Notes: generated from the letters alone by a model not told the origin. A DNA stretch of 64,000 nt from Alphaproteobacteria bacterium 65-37 (GCA_001897995.1 MKRV01000286.1:1-64000); one strand, 5' to 3'; positions 9,013 to 18,188 are shown, counted from the first letter of the stretch. Numbers and translations are program-made.

Positions 9013-10803
9013 ATGGCGAAAGCCTCCAAAGGCACTGGTACCGATGATGGGACCAAGGACGCTGCGGCTCCCGCCCTCCCCTACCGCGTCCTCGCCCGCA
9101 AATATCGCCCTGTCGATTTCACCACCCTGGTCGGCCAGGAGGCGATGGTGCGCACCCTGCGCAACGCCATCGCCACCGGCCGCATCGCCCACGCCTTCAT
9201 GCTCACCGGCGTCCGTGGCGTCGGCAAGACCACCACCGCACGCATCATCGCCCGCGCGTTGAACTGCGTCGGCCCCGACGGCAAGGGCGGCCCGACGGTC
9301 GATCCCTGCGGCGTCTGCGACAACTGCACGGCGATCACCGAGGACCGCCACGTCGACGTCATCGAAATGGACGCTGCCTCGCGGACCGGCATCGACGACG
9401 TGCGCGAGCTGATCGAAGGCGTGCGCTATCGCCCGGTCTCGGCGCGCTACAAGGTCTACATCATCGACGAAGTGCACATGCTGTCGGAGAAGGCCTTCAA
9501 CGCGCTGTTGAAGACGCTGGAAGAGCCGCCGCCGCATGTGAAGTTCCTGTTCGCCACCACCGAGATCCGCAAGGTGCCGGTGACGGTGCTGTCGCGCTGC
9601 CAGCGCTTCGACCTGAAGCGCGTGCCGCAGGAAACCCTGGTCGAGCACTTCGGCCGCATTGCCCAGGAAGAGAAGGTCGAGATCTCGCCCGAAGCGCTCA
9701 CCCTGCTGGCGCGCGCCGCCGACGGCTCGGTGCGCGACGGGCTGTCGATGCTCGACCAGGCGATCGCGCATGGCGGTGGCGTGGTCGATGCCGCGCAGGT
9801 CCGCGACATGCTGGGACTGGCCGACCGCAGCCGCGTGCTCGAGCTGTTCGAGAAGACGATGCGCGGCGACGCGCCGGCCGTGCTCGGCGCCCTCGGTGAG
9901 ATGCACGATGCCGGCGCCGATCCGGTGGTCGTGCTGCAGGACCTGCTCGAGCTCACGCACTGGGTGACCCGCCTCAAGATTTCGCCGGAAGCCGCCGCCG
10001 CTTCGGCCGACAGCGAGCGCGCACAGGGGCTCGCCATGGCCGGCAAGCTCTCGATGGCATCGCTGACGCGCGCCTGGACCCTTCTGCTGAAGGGCCTGCA
10101 GGAGACGCTGGCTGCGCCCTCGCCGCAGCGCGCCGCCGAGATGGCGCTGATCCGGCTGTGCTACGTCGCCGACCTGCCCTCGCCGTCCGATGCGATCAAG
10201 GCGCTGCAGAACGGCGCGGCGACGACGAACGGCGCCGCTGCTCCGGCCCCGCGCGGCGGTGGCGGTGGTGGAGCTGCCGTGGCCCGGCTCGCCACGCAGC
10301 CCGCCATGGCCGTGGCCGCGCAACCGGCACAGGCCCTGCCGGCGCCGCGCACATTCACCGAAGTCGTCGCGCTGTTCGAAAGCAGGCGCGAAGCCCGGCT
10401 GGTGCACAGCCTGATGCACTACGTGCACGAGGTGCGGTGCGAGCCCGGCGTGATCGAATTCCGACCCGAGCCCAAGGCGCCGACGGATCTCGCCGCGCGC
10501 CTGGGCGAGCTCCTGACGCAATGGACCGGCCGACGCTGGCTCGCTTCGGTCTCCAATGCGCAGGGCAAGCCGACCTTGATCGACCAGAAGGCCGCCAAGG
10601 CCGACGACCTGCGCACCTCGGCGGAGAACAACGCGATCGTGCAGGCGATCTTCAAGACATTCCCGGGCGCCAAGCTGGAAACGGTACGGCGCAAGGGCGA
10701 TCAGACGTCCCTGGTCGCAGGCCTCGGCGAGGTCGTCGGCGAAGAGCCGCCGCCTGCCGAGGAGTATCCGGCCGACGACGACATTCCCGAAAGCGAGTAC
10801 TGA
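9013..10803 (+). CDS. dnaX: DNA polymerase III subunits gamma/tau
   Basis: 596 residues. The AAA+ clamp-loader ATPase has Walker A GVRGVGKTTTAR at about 66-77, a zinc-binding cluster (two Cys pairs around CGVCDNC) near 96-110, DEVHMLSE as Walker B, and SRC arginine-finger motif (VLSRCQRFDLK). An Ala/Gly/Pro-rich linker (about 405-440) leads to a C-terminal tau-like domain that should bind the polymerase alpha subunit and DnaB. No A-rich slippery heptamer was seen, so a programmed frameshift giving a short gamma form is not evident. The stop overlaps the start of ybaB (TGATG), indicating translational coupling; recR follows. Confidence 0.97.
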   Translation: MAKASKGTGTDDGTKDAAAPALPYRVLARKYRPVDFTTLVGQEAMVRTLRNAIATGRIAHAFMLTGVRGVGKTTTARIIARALNCVGPDGKGGPTVDPCGVCDNCTAITEDRHVDVIEMDAASRTGIDDVRELIEGVRYRPVSARYKVYIIDEVHMLSEKAFNALLKTLEEPPPHVKFLFATTEIRKVPVTVLSRCQRFDLKRVPQETLVEHFGRIAQEEKVEISPEALTLLARAADGSVRDGLSMLDQAIAHGGGVVDAAQVRDMLGLADRSRVLELFEKTMRGDAPAVLGALGEMHDAGADPVVVLQDLLELTHWVTRLKISPEAAAASADSERAQGLAMAGKLSMASLTRAWTLLLKGLQETLAAPSPQRAAEMALIRLCYVADLPSPSDAIKALQNGAATTNGAAAPAPRGGGGGGAAVARLATQPAMAVAAQPAQALPAPRTFTEVVALFESRREARLVHSLMHYVHEVRCEPGVIEFRPEPKAPTDLAARLGELLTQWTGRRWLASVSNAQGKPTLIDQKAAKADDLRTSAENNAIVQAIFKTFPGAKLETVRRKGDQTSLVAGLGEVVGEEPPPAEEYPADDDIPESEY

Positions 10804-11132
10804 TGTTCGACAAATTGAAGGATCTCGGCGGCCTGATGCAGCAGGCCCAGCAGATGCAGCAGAAGATGCAGGAGCTGCAGGCGGCGCTGGAACGCCTGGA
10901 GATCGTGGGCTCTTCCGGCGCCGGGCTGGTGAAAGTCACCGTCAACGGCAAGAACGAGACGCGCCGGATCGAGATCGACGCCTCCCTGTTCAAGCCCGAG
11001 GACAAAGGTGTGGTCGAAGACCTGATCGTGGCCGCCGCCAACGACGCCCGCAGCAAGGTCGAGCAGACGGTGCAGGAACAGATGCGCGATATCACCGGCG
11101 GCCTGCCCTTGCCGCCGGGCTTCAAGATCTGA
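10803..11132 (+). CDS. ybaB: Nucleoid-associated protein, YbaB/EbfC family
   Basis: 109 residues: MFDKLKDLGGLMQQAQQMQQ, a Gln-rich helix with many methionines, followed by the strand GAGLVKVTVNGKNE and the helix EDLIVAAANDARSKVEQ, ending GLPLPPGFKI. This is the classical YbaB fold, a dimer that binds DNA. The ATG overlaps the dnaX stop by one base. The longer open frame in this phase upstream lies inside dnaX and is not coding. Its place between dnaX and recR is the widely conserved arrangement and suggests a link to recombination or repair. Confidence 0.95.
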   Translation: MFDKLKDLGGLMQQAQQMQQKMQELQAALERLEIVGSSGAGLVKVTVNGKNETRRIEIDASLFKPEDKGVVEDLIVAAANDARSKVEQTVQEQMRDITGGLPLPPGFKI

Positions 11133-11159
11133 CGCCTTCCCTCAGATGGGCGGCGACAG

Positions 11160-11753
11160 ATGAATGGCCCTGAGATCGAGCGGCTGATCCAGCTCCTGGG
11201 CCGCCTGCCCGGCCTCGGCCCGCGCTCGGCGCGCCGTGTGGCGCTGCATCTCCTGAAGAAGCGCGAAGTGCTGATGCAGCCGCTGGCGACGGCGCTGGGC
11301 GATGCCGCGCGCGCCATCCGCGCCTGCACCGTCTGCGGCAACCTCGACACCGTCGATCCCTGCTCGATATGTGCCGATCCGCGGCGCGATGCCGGACTGA
11401 TCTGCGTCGTCGAGGATGTCGGCGACCTGTGGGCCATGGAGCGCGGCAAGATCTTCCAGGGTCGCTACCATGTGCTGGGCGGATCGCTTTCCGCCCTCGA
11501 CGGCATCGGACCTGACGAGCTCAACATCGCGGCTCTGGTGAAGCGCGTGGCCGGAGGCGGCGTGCGCGAGGTCATCATGGCGACCAATGCCACCGTCGAC
11601 GGCCAGACCACGGCACACTATCTGGCGGAGCGGCTCGGCGAGTTGAATGTGCCCTTGACCCGCCTGGCGCATGGCGTGCCGGTCGGCGGCGAGCTCGACT
11701 GGCTGGACGATGGCACACTCGCCACCGCGCTGAAGGCGCGGCGAGCCTTGTGA
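11160..11753 (+). CDS. recR: Recombination mediator RecR
   Basis: 197 residues, usual family length. A helix-hairpin-helix lies near the N-terminus ([20 protein letters not shown]), the C4 zinc finger ([16 protein letters not shown]) at about 57-72, and the Toprim domain ([14 protein letters not shown], then [17 protein letters not shown]). The C-terminus holds the Walker-B-like [16 protein letters not shown]. RecR works with RecO and RecF to load RecA onto SSB-coated gaps. The partner recO is also in this window, at 25046-25762. Co-transcribed with dnaX and ybaB, 27 bases after the latter. Confidence 0.97.
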   Translation: MNGPEIERLIQLLGRLPGLGPRSARRVALHLLKKREVLMQPLATALGDAARAIRACTVCGNLDTVDPCSICADPRRDAGLICVVEDVGDLWAMERGKIFQGRYHVLGGSLSALDGIGPDELNIAALVKRVAGGGVREVIMATNATVDGQTTAHYLAERLGELNVPLTRLAHGVPVGGELDWLDDGTLATALKARRAL

Positions 11754-11780
11754 CCGGCCGGCGATGAGTGTCGAGACACG

Positions 11781-12383
11781 ATGAGCGCCGAAACCCTGGC
11801 CGCCATCGCCGTCGCGCTCGGCGCCGGCTGGGCAAGCGGACTGAATACCTACGCCGTCGTCCTGGTCCTGGGCGTCGCGCAGCGGTTGGGGTTCGTTGCC
11901 CTGCCCGCCGACCTCCAGGTCCTGGCCTCCCCCTGGGTGATGGGCGTCGCGGCCCTGCTGTTCGCCCTCAACTTTTTTGCCGACAAGATTCCTTACGTCG
12001 ACAGCATCAACGACGCGTTGCAGACCTTCGTGCGCGTTCCTGCGGGCTTCCTGCTCGCCTACGCCGCCGCCACTGGCCTCAGCCCCGAGATTGCCGTGAT
12101 TGCCGGCCTGCTGGGCGGAACGCTCGCAGTCGGCACGCACGTCGCCAAGACCGGATCGCGGGCTTTGATCAATACGTCACCGGAACCGTTCAGCAACATC
12201 GCCGCTTCGGTCGGCGAGGACGTGACGGTGATCGGCGGCTTGGCGCTCGCAATTGCTCACCCGATCACTTTTCTGTGCCTACTTGCTCTCTTCGTGATCG
12301 TCCTGATCTGGCTGCTGCCTCGACTGATCAGGCTGGCCCTGACGCCGTTCCGCCGCCTGGCGCGCGGCCGGGCGGGATCTTGA
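11781..12383 (+). CDS. DUF4126 membrane protein
   Basis: 200 residues, hydrophobic throughout, with about five membrane segments (for example VALGAGWASGLNTYAVVLVL, PWVMGVAALLFALNF, LALAIAHPITFLCLLALFVI). The motif NFFADKIPYVDSINDALQTF and the Gly-rich GLLGGTLAVGTHVAKTGSRAL are typical of the DUF4126 family, whose function is not established. It starts 27 bases after recR and could be in the same transcript. A basic C-terminus (RRLARGRAGS) probably faces the cytoplasm. Confidence 0.85.
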   Translation: MSAETLAAIAVALGAGWASGLNTYAVVLVLGVAQRLGFVALPADLQVLASPWVMGVAALLFALNFFADKIPYVDSINDALQTFVRVPAGFLLAYAAATGLSPEIAVIAGLLGGTLAVGTHVAKTGSRALINTSPEPFSNIAASVGEDVTVIGGLALAIAHPITFLCLLALFVIVLIWLLPRLIRLALTPFRRLARGRAGS

Positions 12384-12464
12384 CGGCCGCCTCGAGATCG
12401 ACCTTTGGCGGAACAACTGCCGCTTTCCTTCGTCGGCGCGAAGCGTAAACTCTCGATCGGTATC

Positions 12465-13199
12465 ATGTTCATCCGCCAGAACATCCAGACCCTGCGGTTC
12501 TTTCGCACGACGCCGGCGATGCGGTGCCCGTATCTGCCGCATCGGCTGGAGACGAAGCTCGTCACCGAGCTGAGCGGCCCGGACGCCATCTCCCAGCACG
12601 ACACCCTGACCGACGCCGGTTTCCGGCGCTCCCACCATTTCGTCTACAAGCCCTTGTGCGACGGCTGCCGTGCCTGCGTGCCAGTGCGTATCCGGGTTCG
12701 CGACTTCGAGCCGAGTCGTGCCCAACGTCGTATCCAGCGCCGCAACGAGCACGTCCATGCGACCGAGGTCCAGGCCCTGGCGACCGGCGAGCAGTATTCG
12801 CTGTTTTCGCGCTACGTGCTGACCCGTCATCGCGACGGCGACATGGCGGACATGGATTTCGACGACTACCGCGCCATGGTCGAGGAAAGCCCGGTCGAGA
12901 CGGCAATCATCGAGTTCCGGGACGATTCGGCGGACGGCCGACTGGTCGGCGCCTGCCTCGTCGACTGGCTGTCGAACGGCGTTTCCGCCGTCTACAGCTT
13001 CTTCGATCCCCAGGACCCGCGCCGCGGGCTGGGTACGCACATGATCCTGTGGCTGGCCAACGCCGCGGCCAAGCGCGGCTTGCCCTATGTTTACCTCGGC
13101 TACTGGATCGCCGATTCGAGCAAGATGGCCTACAAGCGGGCGTTCCGGCCGCTGGAGTTTTTCGGGCCCGAGGGCTGGATGGAGTTGCCCACGGCATAG
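12465..13199 (+). CDS. bpt: Aspartate/glutamate leucyltransferase (N-end rule)
   Basis: 244 residues from ATG 12465. An in-frame TTG at 12405 would add 20 residues unlike the family, so the ATG is preferred. Bpt transfers Leu from Leu-tRNA onto proteins beginning with Asp or Glu, marking them for ClpS/ClpAP. Visible hallmarks are RFFRTTPAMRCPYLPHRLET at the N-terminus, the Cys-rich CDGCRACVPVRI, RRNEH, and the GNAT-like C-terminal half with YSFFDPQDPRRGLGTHMILW and YVYLGYWI. It follows the DUF4126 gene. No clpS or clpA is present in the window. Confidence 0.93.
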   Translation: MFIRQNIQTLRFFRTTPAMRCPYLPHRLETKLVTELSGPDAISQHDTLTDAGFRRSHHFVYKPLCDGCRACVPVRIRVRDFEPSRAQRRIQRRNEHVHATEVQALATGEQYSLFSRYVLTRHRDGDMADMDFDDYRAMVEESPVETAIIEFRDDSADGRLVGACLVDWLSNGVSAVYSFFDPQDPRRGLGTHMILWLANAAAKRGLPYVYLGYWIADSSKMAYKRAFRPLEFFGPEGWMELPTA

Positions 13200-13358
13200 G
13201 CAGTGCAATGGTGGTGGCGCATCTTGACGCACCGGCACGAAAAGTCGACAAGCGGCCGGCGCTGGCATCGCCCAGCGGACCGAGCTAAGAAAACATCCGT
13301 AAGCGAGAACGGGTGTGGCTGAAAATCAAATAACTCGCATGCAGGGGGACGGAGACGG

Positions 13359-13904
13359 ATGCGCTTGTTGCTGCAGTTCAGCGCGCTGATCGACGCGTTA
13401 AACGAAAAGATAGGCGTTATTTGCAATTGGCTCGTGTTGTTGGCCTGCGTCGTCAGCGCCGGCAATGCGATGGTGCGTTACGCGTACGACACCAGCTCCA
13501 ACGCCTGGCTGGAAGTCCAGTGGTACATGTTCGCCGTCATCGTGATGTTCGGCGCCTCGTACACGTTGAAGCGCAATGAACATGTCCGCGTCGACCTCTT
13601 CTACATGACGCTGAGCCGCCGCGGGCAGCTCTGGATCGACATCCTCGGCACGCTGATCTTCCTCCTGCCGACCTGCGCCATCCTGGCCTGGCTGAGCTGG
13701 CCCTTCTTCATACAGTCCTTCAACGTGAACGAGCACTCTTCGAACGCGGGCGGTCTGCTGCGCTGGCCGATCAAGCTGGTGCTGCCGGTCGGCTTCGCTC
13801 TCGTCGCCCTGCAGGGCCTCTCCGAACTCATCAAGCGCGTGGCCTTCCTCAACGGGCATGCCGTCGACAGTCTTGAAGCCCACTACGAGAGGCCGACGCA
13901 ATGA
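13359..13904 (+). CDS. dctQ: TRAP transporter small permease, DctQ type
   Basis: 181 residues, four predicted membrane helices (ICNWLVLLACVVSAGNAMVR, LEVQWYMFAVIVMFGASYTL, IDILGTLIFLLPTCAILAWL, KLVLPVGFALVALQGLSELI). LKRNEHVRVDLFY is the conserved DctQ cytoplasmic motif. A strong GGGGGACGGAG ribosome site precedes the ATG. It pairs with DctM to form the Na+ or H+ driven membrane part of a TRAP importer. The last four bases overlap the start of dctM. The 159-base gap upstream holds its promoter. The receptor genes lie downstream on the other strand. Confidence 0.95.
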   Translation: MRLLLQFSALIDALNEKIGVICNWLVLLACVVSAGNAMVRYAYDTSSNAWLEVQWYMFAVIVMFGASYTLKRNEHVRVDLFYMTLSRRGQLWIDILGTLIFLLPTCAILAWLSWPFFIQSFNVNEHSSNAGGLLRWPIKLVLPVGFALVALQGLSELIKRVAFLNGHAVDSLEAHYERPTQ

Positions 13905-15508
13905 TCCCCTTGGAGTGGATGCCGCCGCTGATGTTCGGCGGCCTCGTCGTGTTCATGATCATCGGCTATCCGGTCGCCTTCTCGCTGTGCGCGGTCGGCT
14001 TCTTCTTCGGGTTCCTGTCGATCGAGATGGGCTACTTCACGATGGCCTTCATGCAGGCCATCCCCGGACGCGTGTTCGGCAGCATCCTGTCGAACGAGCT
14101 GCTGCTGGCCATCCCCTTCTTCACCTTCATGGGCGCCATCCTCGAGAAATGCGGTCTCGCGGAGGACATGCTCGAATCGATGGGCCAGCTCTTCGGCCCC
14201 ATCAAGGGCGGGCTGGGCTACTCGACCATCATCGTCGGCTTCATCCTGGGCGCCATCACCGGCACGGTGGCGGCGCAGGTCATCGCCATGGCGCTGATCA
14301 CCCTGCCGGTCATGCTGCGCTACAAGTACGACATGCGCTACGCGACCGGCGTGCTGGCCGCGTCGGGCACCATCACCCAGCTCGTGCCCCCCTCGCTGGT
14401 GCTGATCGTGCTGGCCGACCAGCTCGGCCGCTCGGTCGGCGACATGTATCTCGGCGCCTGGGGCCCGTCGCTGCTGCAGATTGCCCTGTTCGCAGGCTAC
14501 ACTTTCTATCTTGCGACGGTGAAGCCCGAAGCCCTGCCGCCGGTGCCGCGCACCCTGTTCGGCAAGGCCCTGTTGATCAAGTGCGCCTGGGGCATCATTC
14601 CCGCGGCAGTGCTGATCTTCCTGGTGCTGGGCACCATCATGATGGGCCTGGCGACCCCCACCGAAGCCGGCGCCATGGGCGCCATCGGTGCCATCGTGCT
14701 GGCGGTGGTGCGCAATGCGCCGCTCACCAAGTTCGACCGGATCATGTTCCTTGGCGGTTGCGCCGCCGCGATCATCGGCGCCCTGATCGGCATGGTTGCC
14801 TTCAAGTCGCTGGCCTTCAAGGCGGCCTTCACCGTCATGTTCGCGGCCATCATCTGGCTGTGCTGGCGGGCCTGGCAGGTGAAGGACCTGCGTGACCTGA
14901 TCGTGCAGGCCTTCCAGGCGACCATGCGCATCACCGCGATGGTGGCCTTCATCCTGGTCGGCGCGACCTGCTTCTCGATCACCTTCCAGGGCGTCGACGG
15001 CAACCAGTGGGTCGAGCACCTGATGTCGAACCTGCCGGGCGGCGTCTGGGGCTTCCTGATCGTCGTCAACCTGTTCGTCTTCTTCCTGGCCTTCTTCCTC
15101 GATTTCTTCGAGATCGCCTTCATCATCGTTCCGATGCTGGCGCCGGTGGCCCAGAAGCTCCTGGCCCCCGTCGTCGGTGCCGACGCCGCGCTGATCTGGT
15201 TCGGCGTCATGCTCTGCGTGAACATGCAGACCTCGTTCATGCACCCGCCGTTCGGCTTCGCTCTCTTCTACCTGCGCAGCGTGGCGCCCAAGGAAGTGAA
15301 GAGCTCGGACATCTACTGGGGGTCGATCCCCTGGGTGCTGCTGCAGCTCATCATGGTGGCGATCGTGATTGCCCTCCCGCAATCGGTGACCTACTTCCTC
15401 GACAAGCCGAGCGGCGTCGATCCCAGCAAGGTGAAGATCGAGCTCCAGGCGCCACCTTCGGACGATGCCGCGCCCCCGGTCTTCGGCGCTCCACCGCCGA
15501 AGAACTGA
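13901..15508 (+). CDS. dctM: TRAP transporter large permease, DctM type, enlarged
   Basis: 535 residues, roughly 100 more than a standard DctM. The family repeats are present: MQAIPGRVFGSILSNELLLAIPFFTFMGAI-like entry, TGVLAASGTITQLVPPSLVL, GLATPTEAGAMGAIGA, and near the end FLDFFEIAFIIVPML and MHPPFGFALFYLR. Between the two inverted repeats (about 285-340) lies an insert with two additional hydrophobic stretches (GCAAAIIGALIGMVAF and AAFTVMFAAIIWLCW). The C-terminus carries a Pro/Asp-rich tail. Overlaps dctQ by 4 bases. It faces the receptor gene 15587-16690 tail to tail across a shared hairpin. By receptor family the cargo is probably 2-oxo or hydroxy acids. Confidence 0.95.
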   Translation: MIPLEWMPPLMFGGLVVFMIIGYPVAFSLCAVGFFFGFLSIEMGYFTMAFMQAIPGRVFGSILSNELLLAIPFFTFMGAILEKCGLAEDMLESMGQLFGPIKGGLGYSTIIVGFILGAITGTVAAQVIAMALITLPVMLRYKYDMRYATGVLAASGTITQLVPPSLVLIVLADQLGRSVGDMYLGAWGPSLLQIALFAGYTFYLATVKPEALPPVPRTLFGKALLIKCAWGIIPAAVLIFLVLGTIMMGLATPTEAGAMGAIGAIVLAVVRNAPLTKFDRIMFLGGCAAAIIGALIGMVAFKSLAFKAAFTVMFAAIIWLCWRAWQVKDLRDLIVQAFQATMRITAMVAFILVGATCFSITFQGVDGNQWVEHLMSNLPGGVWGFLIVVNLFVFFLAFFLDFFEIAFIIVPMLAPVAQKLLAPVVGADAALIWFGVMLCVNMQTSFMHPPFGFALFYLRSVAPKEVKSSDIYWGSIPWVLLQLIMVAIVIALPQSVTYFLDKPSGVDPSKVKIELQAPPSDDAAPPVFGAPPPKN

Positions 15509-15528
15509 GCCCCTGCTGCCACGAAAAA

Positions 15529-15552
15529 AGCCCCGCCTTTGCAGGCGGGGCT
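15529..15552. terminator. Bidirectional terminator between dctM and TRAP receptor 1
   Basis: Inverted repeat AAGCCCCGCC / GGCGGGGCTT with a six-base loop. A-tract on the left and T-rich tract on the right give U-runs for both directions, matching the convergent arrangement. Confidence 0.85.
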
Positions 15553-15586
15553 TCTTTCTTTGGCGCTTGTGGCGTCAGCGGCGTGC

Positions 15587-16690
15587 TTATCGTCCTTGCG
15601 CCGACATGGAGAAATTGAAGTTGTCGAAGGTGTTCTCGGCGACGCGGAACCAGAGATTCTCGTCTGTGCGGAAAGCCTTCAGGCTGTCGTAGATCTTCTT
15701 GAACTTCGGATCCTTGGCCGCGAGTTCGTCGTAGTATTTGTAGGCCTCGAGGAAACACGGCTCGAGGACCGAGCGCGGGAACGGCCGCAACTCGGTGCCG
15801 GCCGCCACCAGCCGGCGCAGCGCCGGCGGATTGCCGGCATCGTACTTCGGCACCATCCAGGACGTGACCCGGCCCGAAGCGACCTCAACCATCGCCTTGT
15901 AGGGCTTGGGCAGCTCGTCCCAGGCCTTGTTGTTGATGTAGAGCGACCCGACCGAAGCGCCCTCCCACCAACCGGGATAGTAGTAGTATTTGGCGACCTT
16001 GTTGAAGCCGAGCTTCTCGTCGTCATAGGGACCGACCCATTCGCAGGCGTCGATCGTGCCCTTCTCCAGGGCCGGATAGATGTCGCCGCCCGCGATCTGC
16101 TGCGGCACCACGCCGAGGCGCGTGAGGATCAGGCCGGCGAAGCCGCCGACGCGGAACTTCAGGCCCTTCATATCCTCCATCGACTTGATTTCCTTGCGGA
16201 ACCAGCCGCCCATCTGGCAGCCCGTGCCGCCGAAGATGAAGGAGCGGAAGTTGTACTCCTTGTAGAAGTCGTTGATCAGCTCGTGGCCACCGCCGAATTC
16301 CAGCCAGGCATAGTACTGCCGCTGGTTCATCGAGAACGGCAGGCCGGTCTCGAACACGAAGTTGGGATGCTTGCCGAAATAGTAGTAGGCCGCAGTCTGG
16401 CCGGCTTCGACGGTGCCGTTCTGTACCGCATCGGCAACCTGCAGGCCCGGGACGATTTCGCCGGCGGCGAAGGGCCGTACCTGGAACTTGCCGTCGGACA
16501 TCTCGCCGACGATCTTGGCGAAGAGTTCGGAGCCACCGTAGAGCGTATCGAGCGATTTCGGGAAACTCGATGTCAGACGCCATTTCACTTCCGGCATGCT
16601 CTGCGCAATGGCCGGTGCGGCGACAGTGGTCGCAGCAACAACGCCCGCGGCTCCCACACCCGCGGTCCCGATGAACTTTCTGCGTTTCAT
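15587..16690 (-). CDS. TRAP transporter substrate-binding protein 1 (TakP/DctP type, subtype C)
   Basis: 367 residues with a twin-arginine-like signal (MKRRKFIGTAGVG, cleavage near AIAQ/S), so probably exported folded by Tat. It has the TakP-like binding core: FRVGGFAGL near 180, [20 protein letters not shown] near 201-220, and [10 protein letters not shown]. It is the most divergent of the five paralogues: the segment at about 121-160 reads SMNQRQYYAWLEFGGGHELI, and DACEW has Cys where the other four have Ala. A good Shine-Dalgarno (GGGAGGT) precedes the ATG. It is the last gene of the array, nearest the permease, but on the opposite strand. Relatives bind pyruvate, 2-oxobutyrate or similar acids. 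Confidence 0.93.
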   Translation of the reverse strand: MKRRKFIGTAGVGAAGVVAATTVAAPAIAQSMPEVKWRLTSSFPKSLDTLYGGSELFAKIVGEMSDGKFQVRPFAAGEIVPGLQVADAVQNGTVEAGQTAAYYYFGKHPNFVFETGLPFSMNQRQYYAWLEFGGGHELINDFYKEYNFRSFIFGGTGCQMGGWFRKEIKSMEDMKGLKFRVGGFAGLILTRLGVVPQQIAGGDIYPALEKGTIDACEWVGPYDDEKLGFNKVAKYYYYPGWWEGASVGSLYINNKAWDELPKPYKAMVEVASGRVTSWMVPKYDAGNPPALRRLVAAGTELRPFPRSVLEPCFLEAYKYYDELAAKDPKFKKIYDSLKAFRTDENLWFRVAENTFDNFNFSMSAQGR

Positions 16691-16901
16691 CTCTTTTTAC
16701 CTCCCAAGGGAAAGCCCTCATGGCCTTCCTCAGCGGGGCGAGACTGACATGCGGAATTCTCTTTGGAAAGCGCCCGAACCCTGCGAGTTCCTATAAATCT
16801 CTGCAACCTCGCGGCGGGCAAAAGACCCCAAGCAGGAGTGAATTCCGATGGGTTGAGGGTCGAAGATATGCCCGGCCTCTCCCGCCACCGAAGCCGGTCA
16901 C

Positions 16902-16926
16902 AAAAAGACCCCGCAGAAGCGGGGCC
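16902..16926 (-). terminator. Terminator after TRAP receptor 2
   Basis: On the minus strand, stem GCCCCGC / GCGGGG with loop TTCT is followed by a run of five T. It lies 31 bases after the receptor 2 stop. The rest of the 266-base gap to receptor 1 (16691-16901) shows no gene; it must hold the receptor 1 promoter. Confidence 0.85.
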
Positions 16927-16956
16927 TTCTCGAAATGTCGATGGGGTCGCGAAACC

Positions 16957-18063
16957 CTAAAGCTTGTTGGTCGCCGACTGGCGCGCCATGAAGTTGTCGA
17001 AGGTGTTCTCGGCCACCCGGAACCACAGCACCTCCTCGTTCCGGAACTGCCGCCATTGGTCGTAGACCTTCTTGAACTTGGGGTTCTTGGCCGAAGTCTC
17101 CTCGTAGAGCTTGTTGGCCGAGGCGAGGCTGGCCTCCATCACCGGCTGCGGGAAGGCCGCCAGCTTGGTGCCGGCCGCCACCAGCTCGCGCAGCGCCTTG
17201 GGATTGAGTGCATCGTACTTGGCCAGCATCTGGGTGTGCGCCTTGGCCGATGCCACCTCCATCACCGAGCGGTAGATCGCCGGCAGCTCGTTCCACTTCG
17301 CGAGGTTGATGAAATTGGAGAGCTGCGGGCCGCCCTCCCACCAGCCCGGATAGTAGTAGTGCGGCGCCACCTTGTTGAAGCCGAGCTTCTGATCGTCGTA
17401 AGGCCCGACCCATTCGGCGGCGTCGATCGTGCCCTTCTCCAGGGCCGGATAGATGTCGCCGCCGGCGATCTGCTGCGGCACGACACCGAGCGGCGTCAGC
17501 ACCTGGCCAGCAAAGCCACCGATGCGGAACTTCAGCCCCTTGAGGTCGTCGACCGTCTTGATCTCCTTGCGGAACCAGCCGCCCATCTGGCAGCCGGTAT
17601 TGCCGCAGGGAATGGCAACGATGTTGTAGTCCTTGAGGAAGTCGTTCACCGCCTGCCGGCCGCCGCCCCAGTTCATCCAGGCGTCCTGCTGGCGCGCGTT
17701 CAAGCCAAACGGCAGCGCCGTGTCGAAGGCAAAGGTCGGATCCTTGCCGATATAGTAGTAGGATGCCGTATGGCCCATCTCGACGGTGCCGTTCTGCACC
17801 GCGTCGGCGACCTGCAGGCCGGGCACGATTTCACCGGCGGCAAAGACGCGGACTTGCAGCTTGTTGTCGGTTACTTCGGCGCAGTATTTGGCGAAGGCCT
17901 CGGCCGCGCCGTAGAGCGTGTCGAGCGACTTCGGAAAGCTCGAGGCCAGGCGCCATTTCACCTCCGGCATCGATTGCGCGATGGCCGGCGCCGCAACCGC
18001 GCTTGCAGCCACGGCCGTTGCGCCGCCAACACCGGCGGTTTTCATGAACTTACGACGTTGCAT
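16957..18063 (-). CDS. TRAP transporter substrate-binding protein 2 (subtype A)
   Basis: 368 residues from ATG 18063, preceded by GGGAGGG. Tat-like signal MQRRKFMKTAGVGG, cleavage near AIAQ/S. Core motifs: [52 protein letters not shown], and the C-terminal ENTFDNFMARQSA. The segment at about 121-160 ([20 protein letters not shown], then GNTGCQMGGWF) closely matches receptor 5 and differs from 3 and 4. The shared pattern suggests a common ligand with receptor 5. It has its own leader and terminator, so it is probably an independent transcription unit. Confidence 0.93.
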   Translation of the reverse strand: MQRRKFMKTAGVGGATAVAASAVAAPAIAQSMPEVKWRLASSFPKSLDTLYGAAEAFAKYCAEVTDNKLQVRVFAAGEIVPGLQVADAVQNGTVEMGHTASYYYIGKDPTFAFDTALPFGLNARQQDAWMNWGGGRQAVNDFLKDYNIVAIPCGNTGCQMGGWFRKEIKTVDDLKGLKFRIGGFAGQVLTPLGVVPQQIAGGDIYPALEKGTIDAAEWVGPYDDQKLGFNKVAPHYYYPGWWEGGPQLSNFINLAKWNELPAIYRSVMEVASAKAHTQMLAKYDALNPKALRELVAAGTKLAAFPQPVMEASLASANKLYEETSAKNPKFKKVYDQWRQFRNEEVLWFRVAENTFDNFMARQSATNKL

Positions 18064-18164
18064 GGATGTCCCTCCCACAGGACTTGATGGTTATTGCGCT
18101 GATTCCATTCAGCGAAACAACCCTGCCATGAGAGACGGCCGCTGGCAAAGCCGACAAACGTAAA

Positions 18165-18188
18165 AGGCCCCGCCGAAGCGGGGCCTTC
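18165..18188. terminator. Terminator after TRAP receptor 3
   Basis: Perfect inverted repeat AAGGCCCCGC / GCGGGGCCTT with loop CGAA, 26 bases after the receptor 3 stop. Short A-tract and T-tract flank it. Almost the same stem as the hairpins after receptors 2 and 5. Confidence 0.85.

Noticed and set aside
9013-10803. Programmed frameshift in dnaX giving a short gamma form
   Set aside because: No A-rich slippery heptamer with a following hairpin was seen near the domain boundary.
12405-12464. TTG at 12405 as bpt start
   Set aside because: The extra 20 residues do not resemble the family start, and ATG 12465 gives the usual length, although neither has a strong ribosome site.
16720-18087. A plus-strand open frame through TRAP receptor 2, with similar ones under receptors 4 and 5
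   Set aside because: The frames resemble each other only because they are antisense to paralogous receptors.
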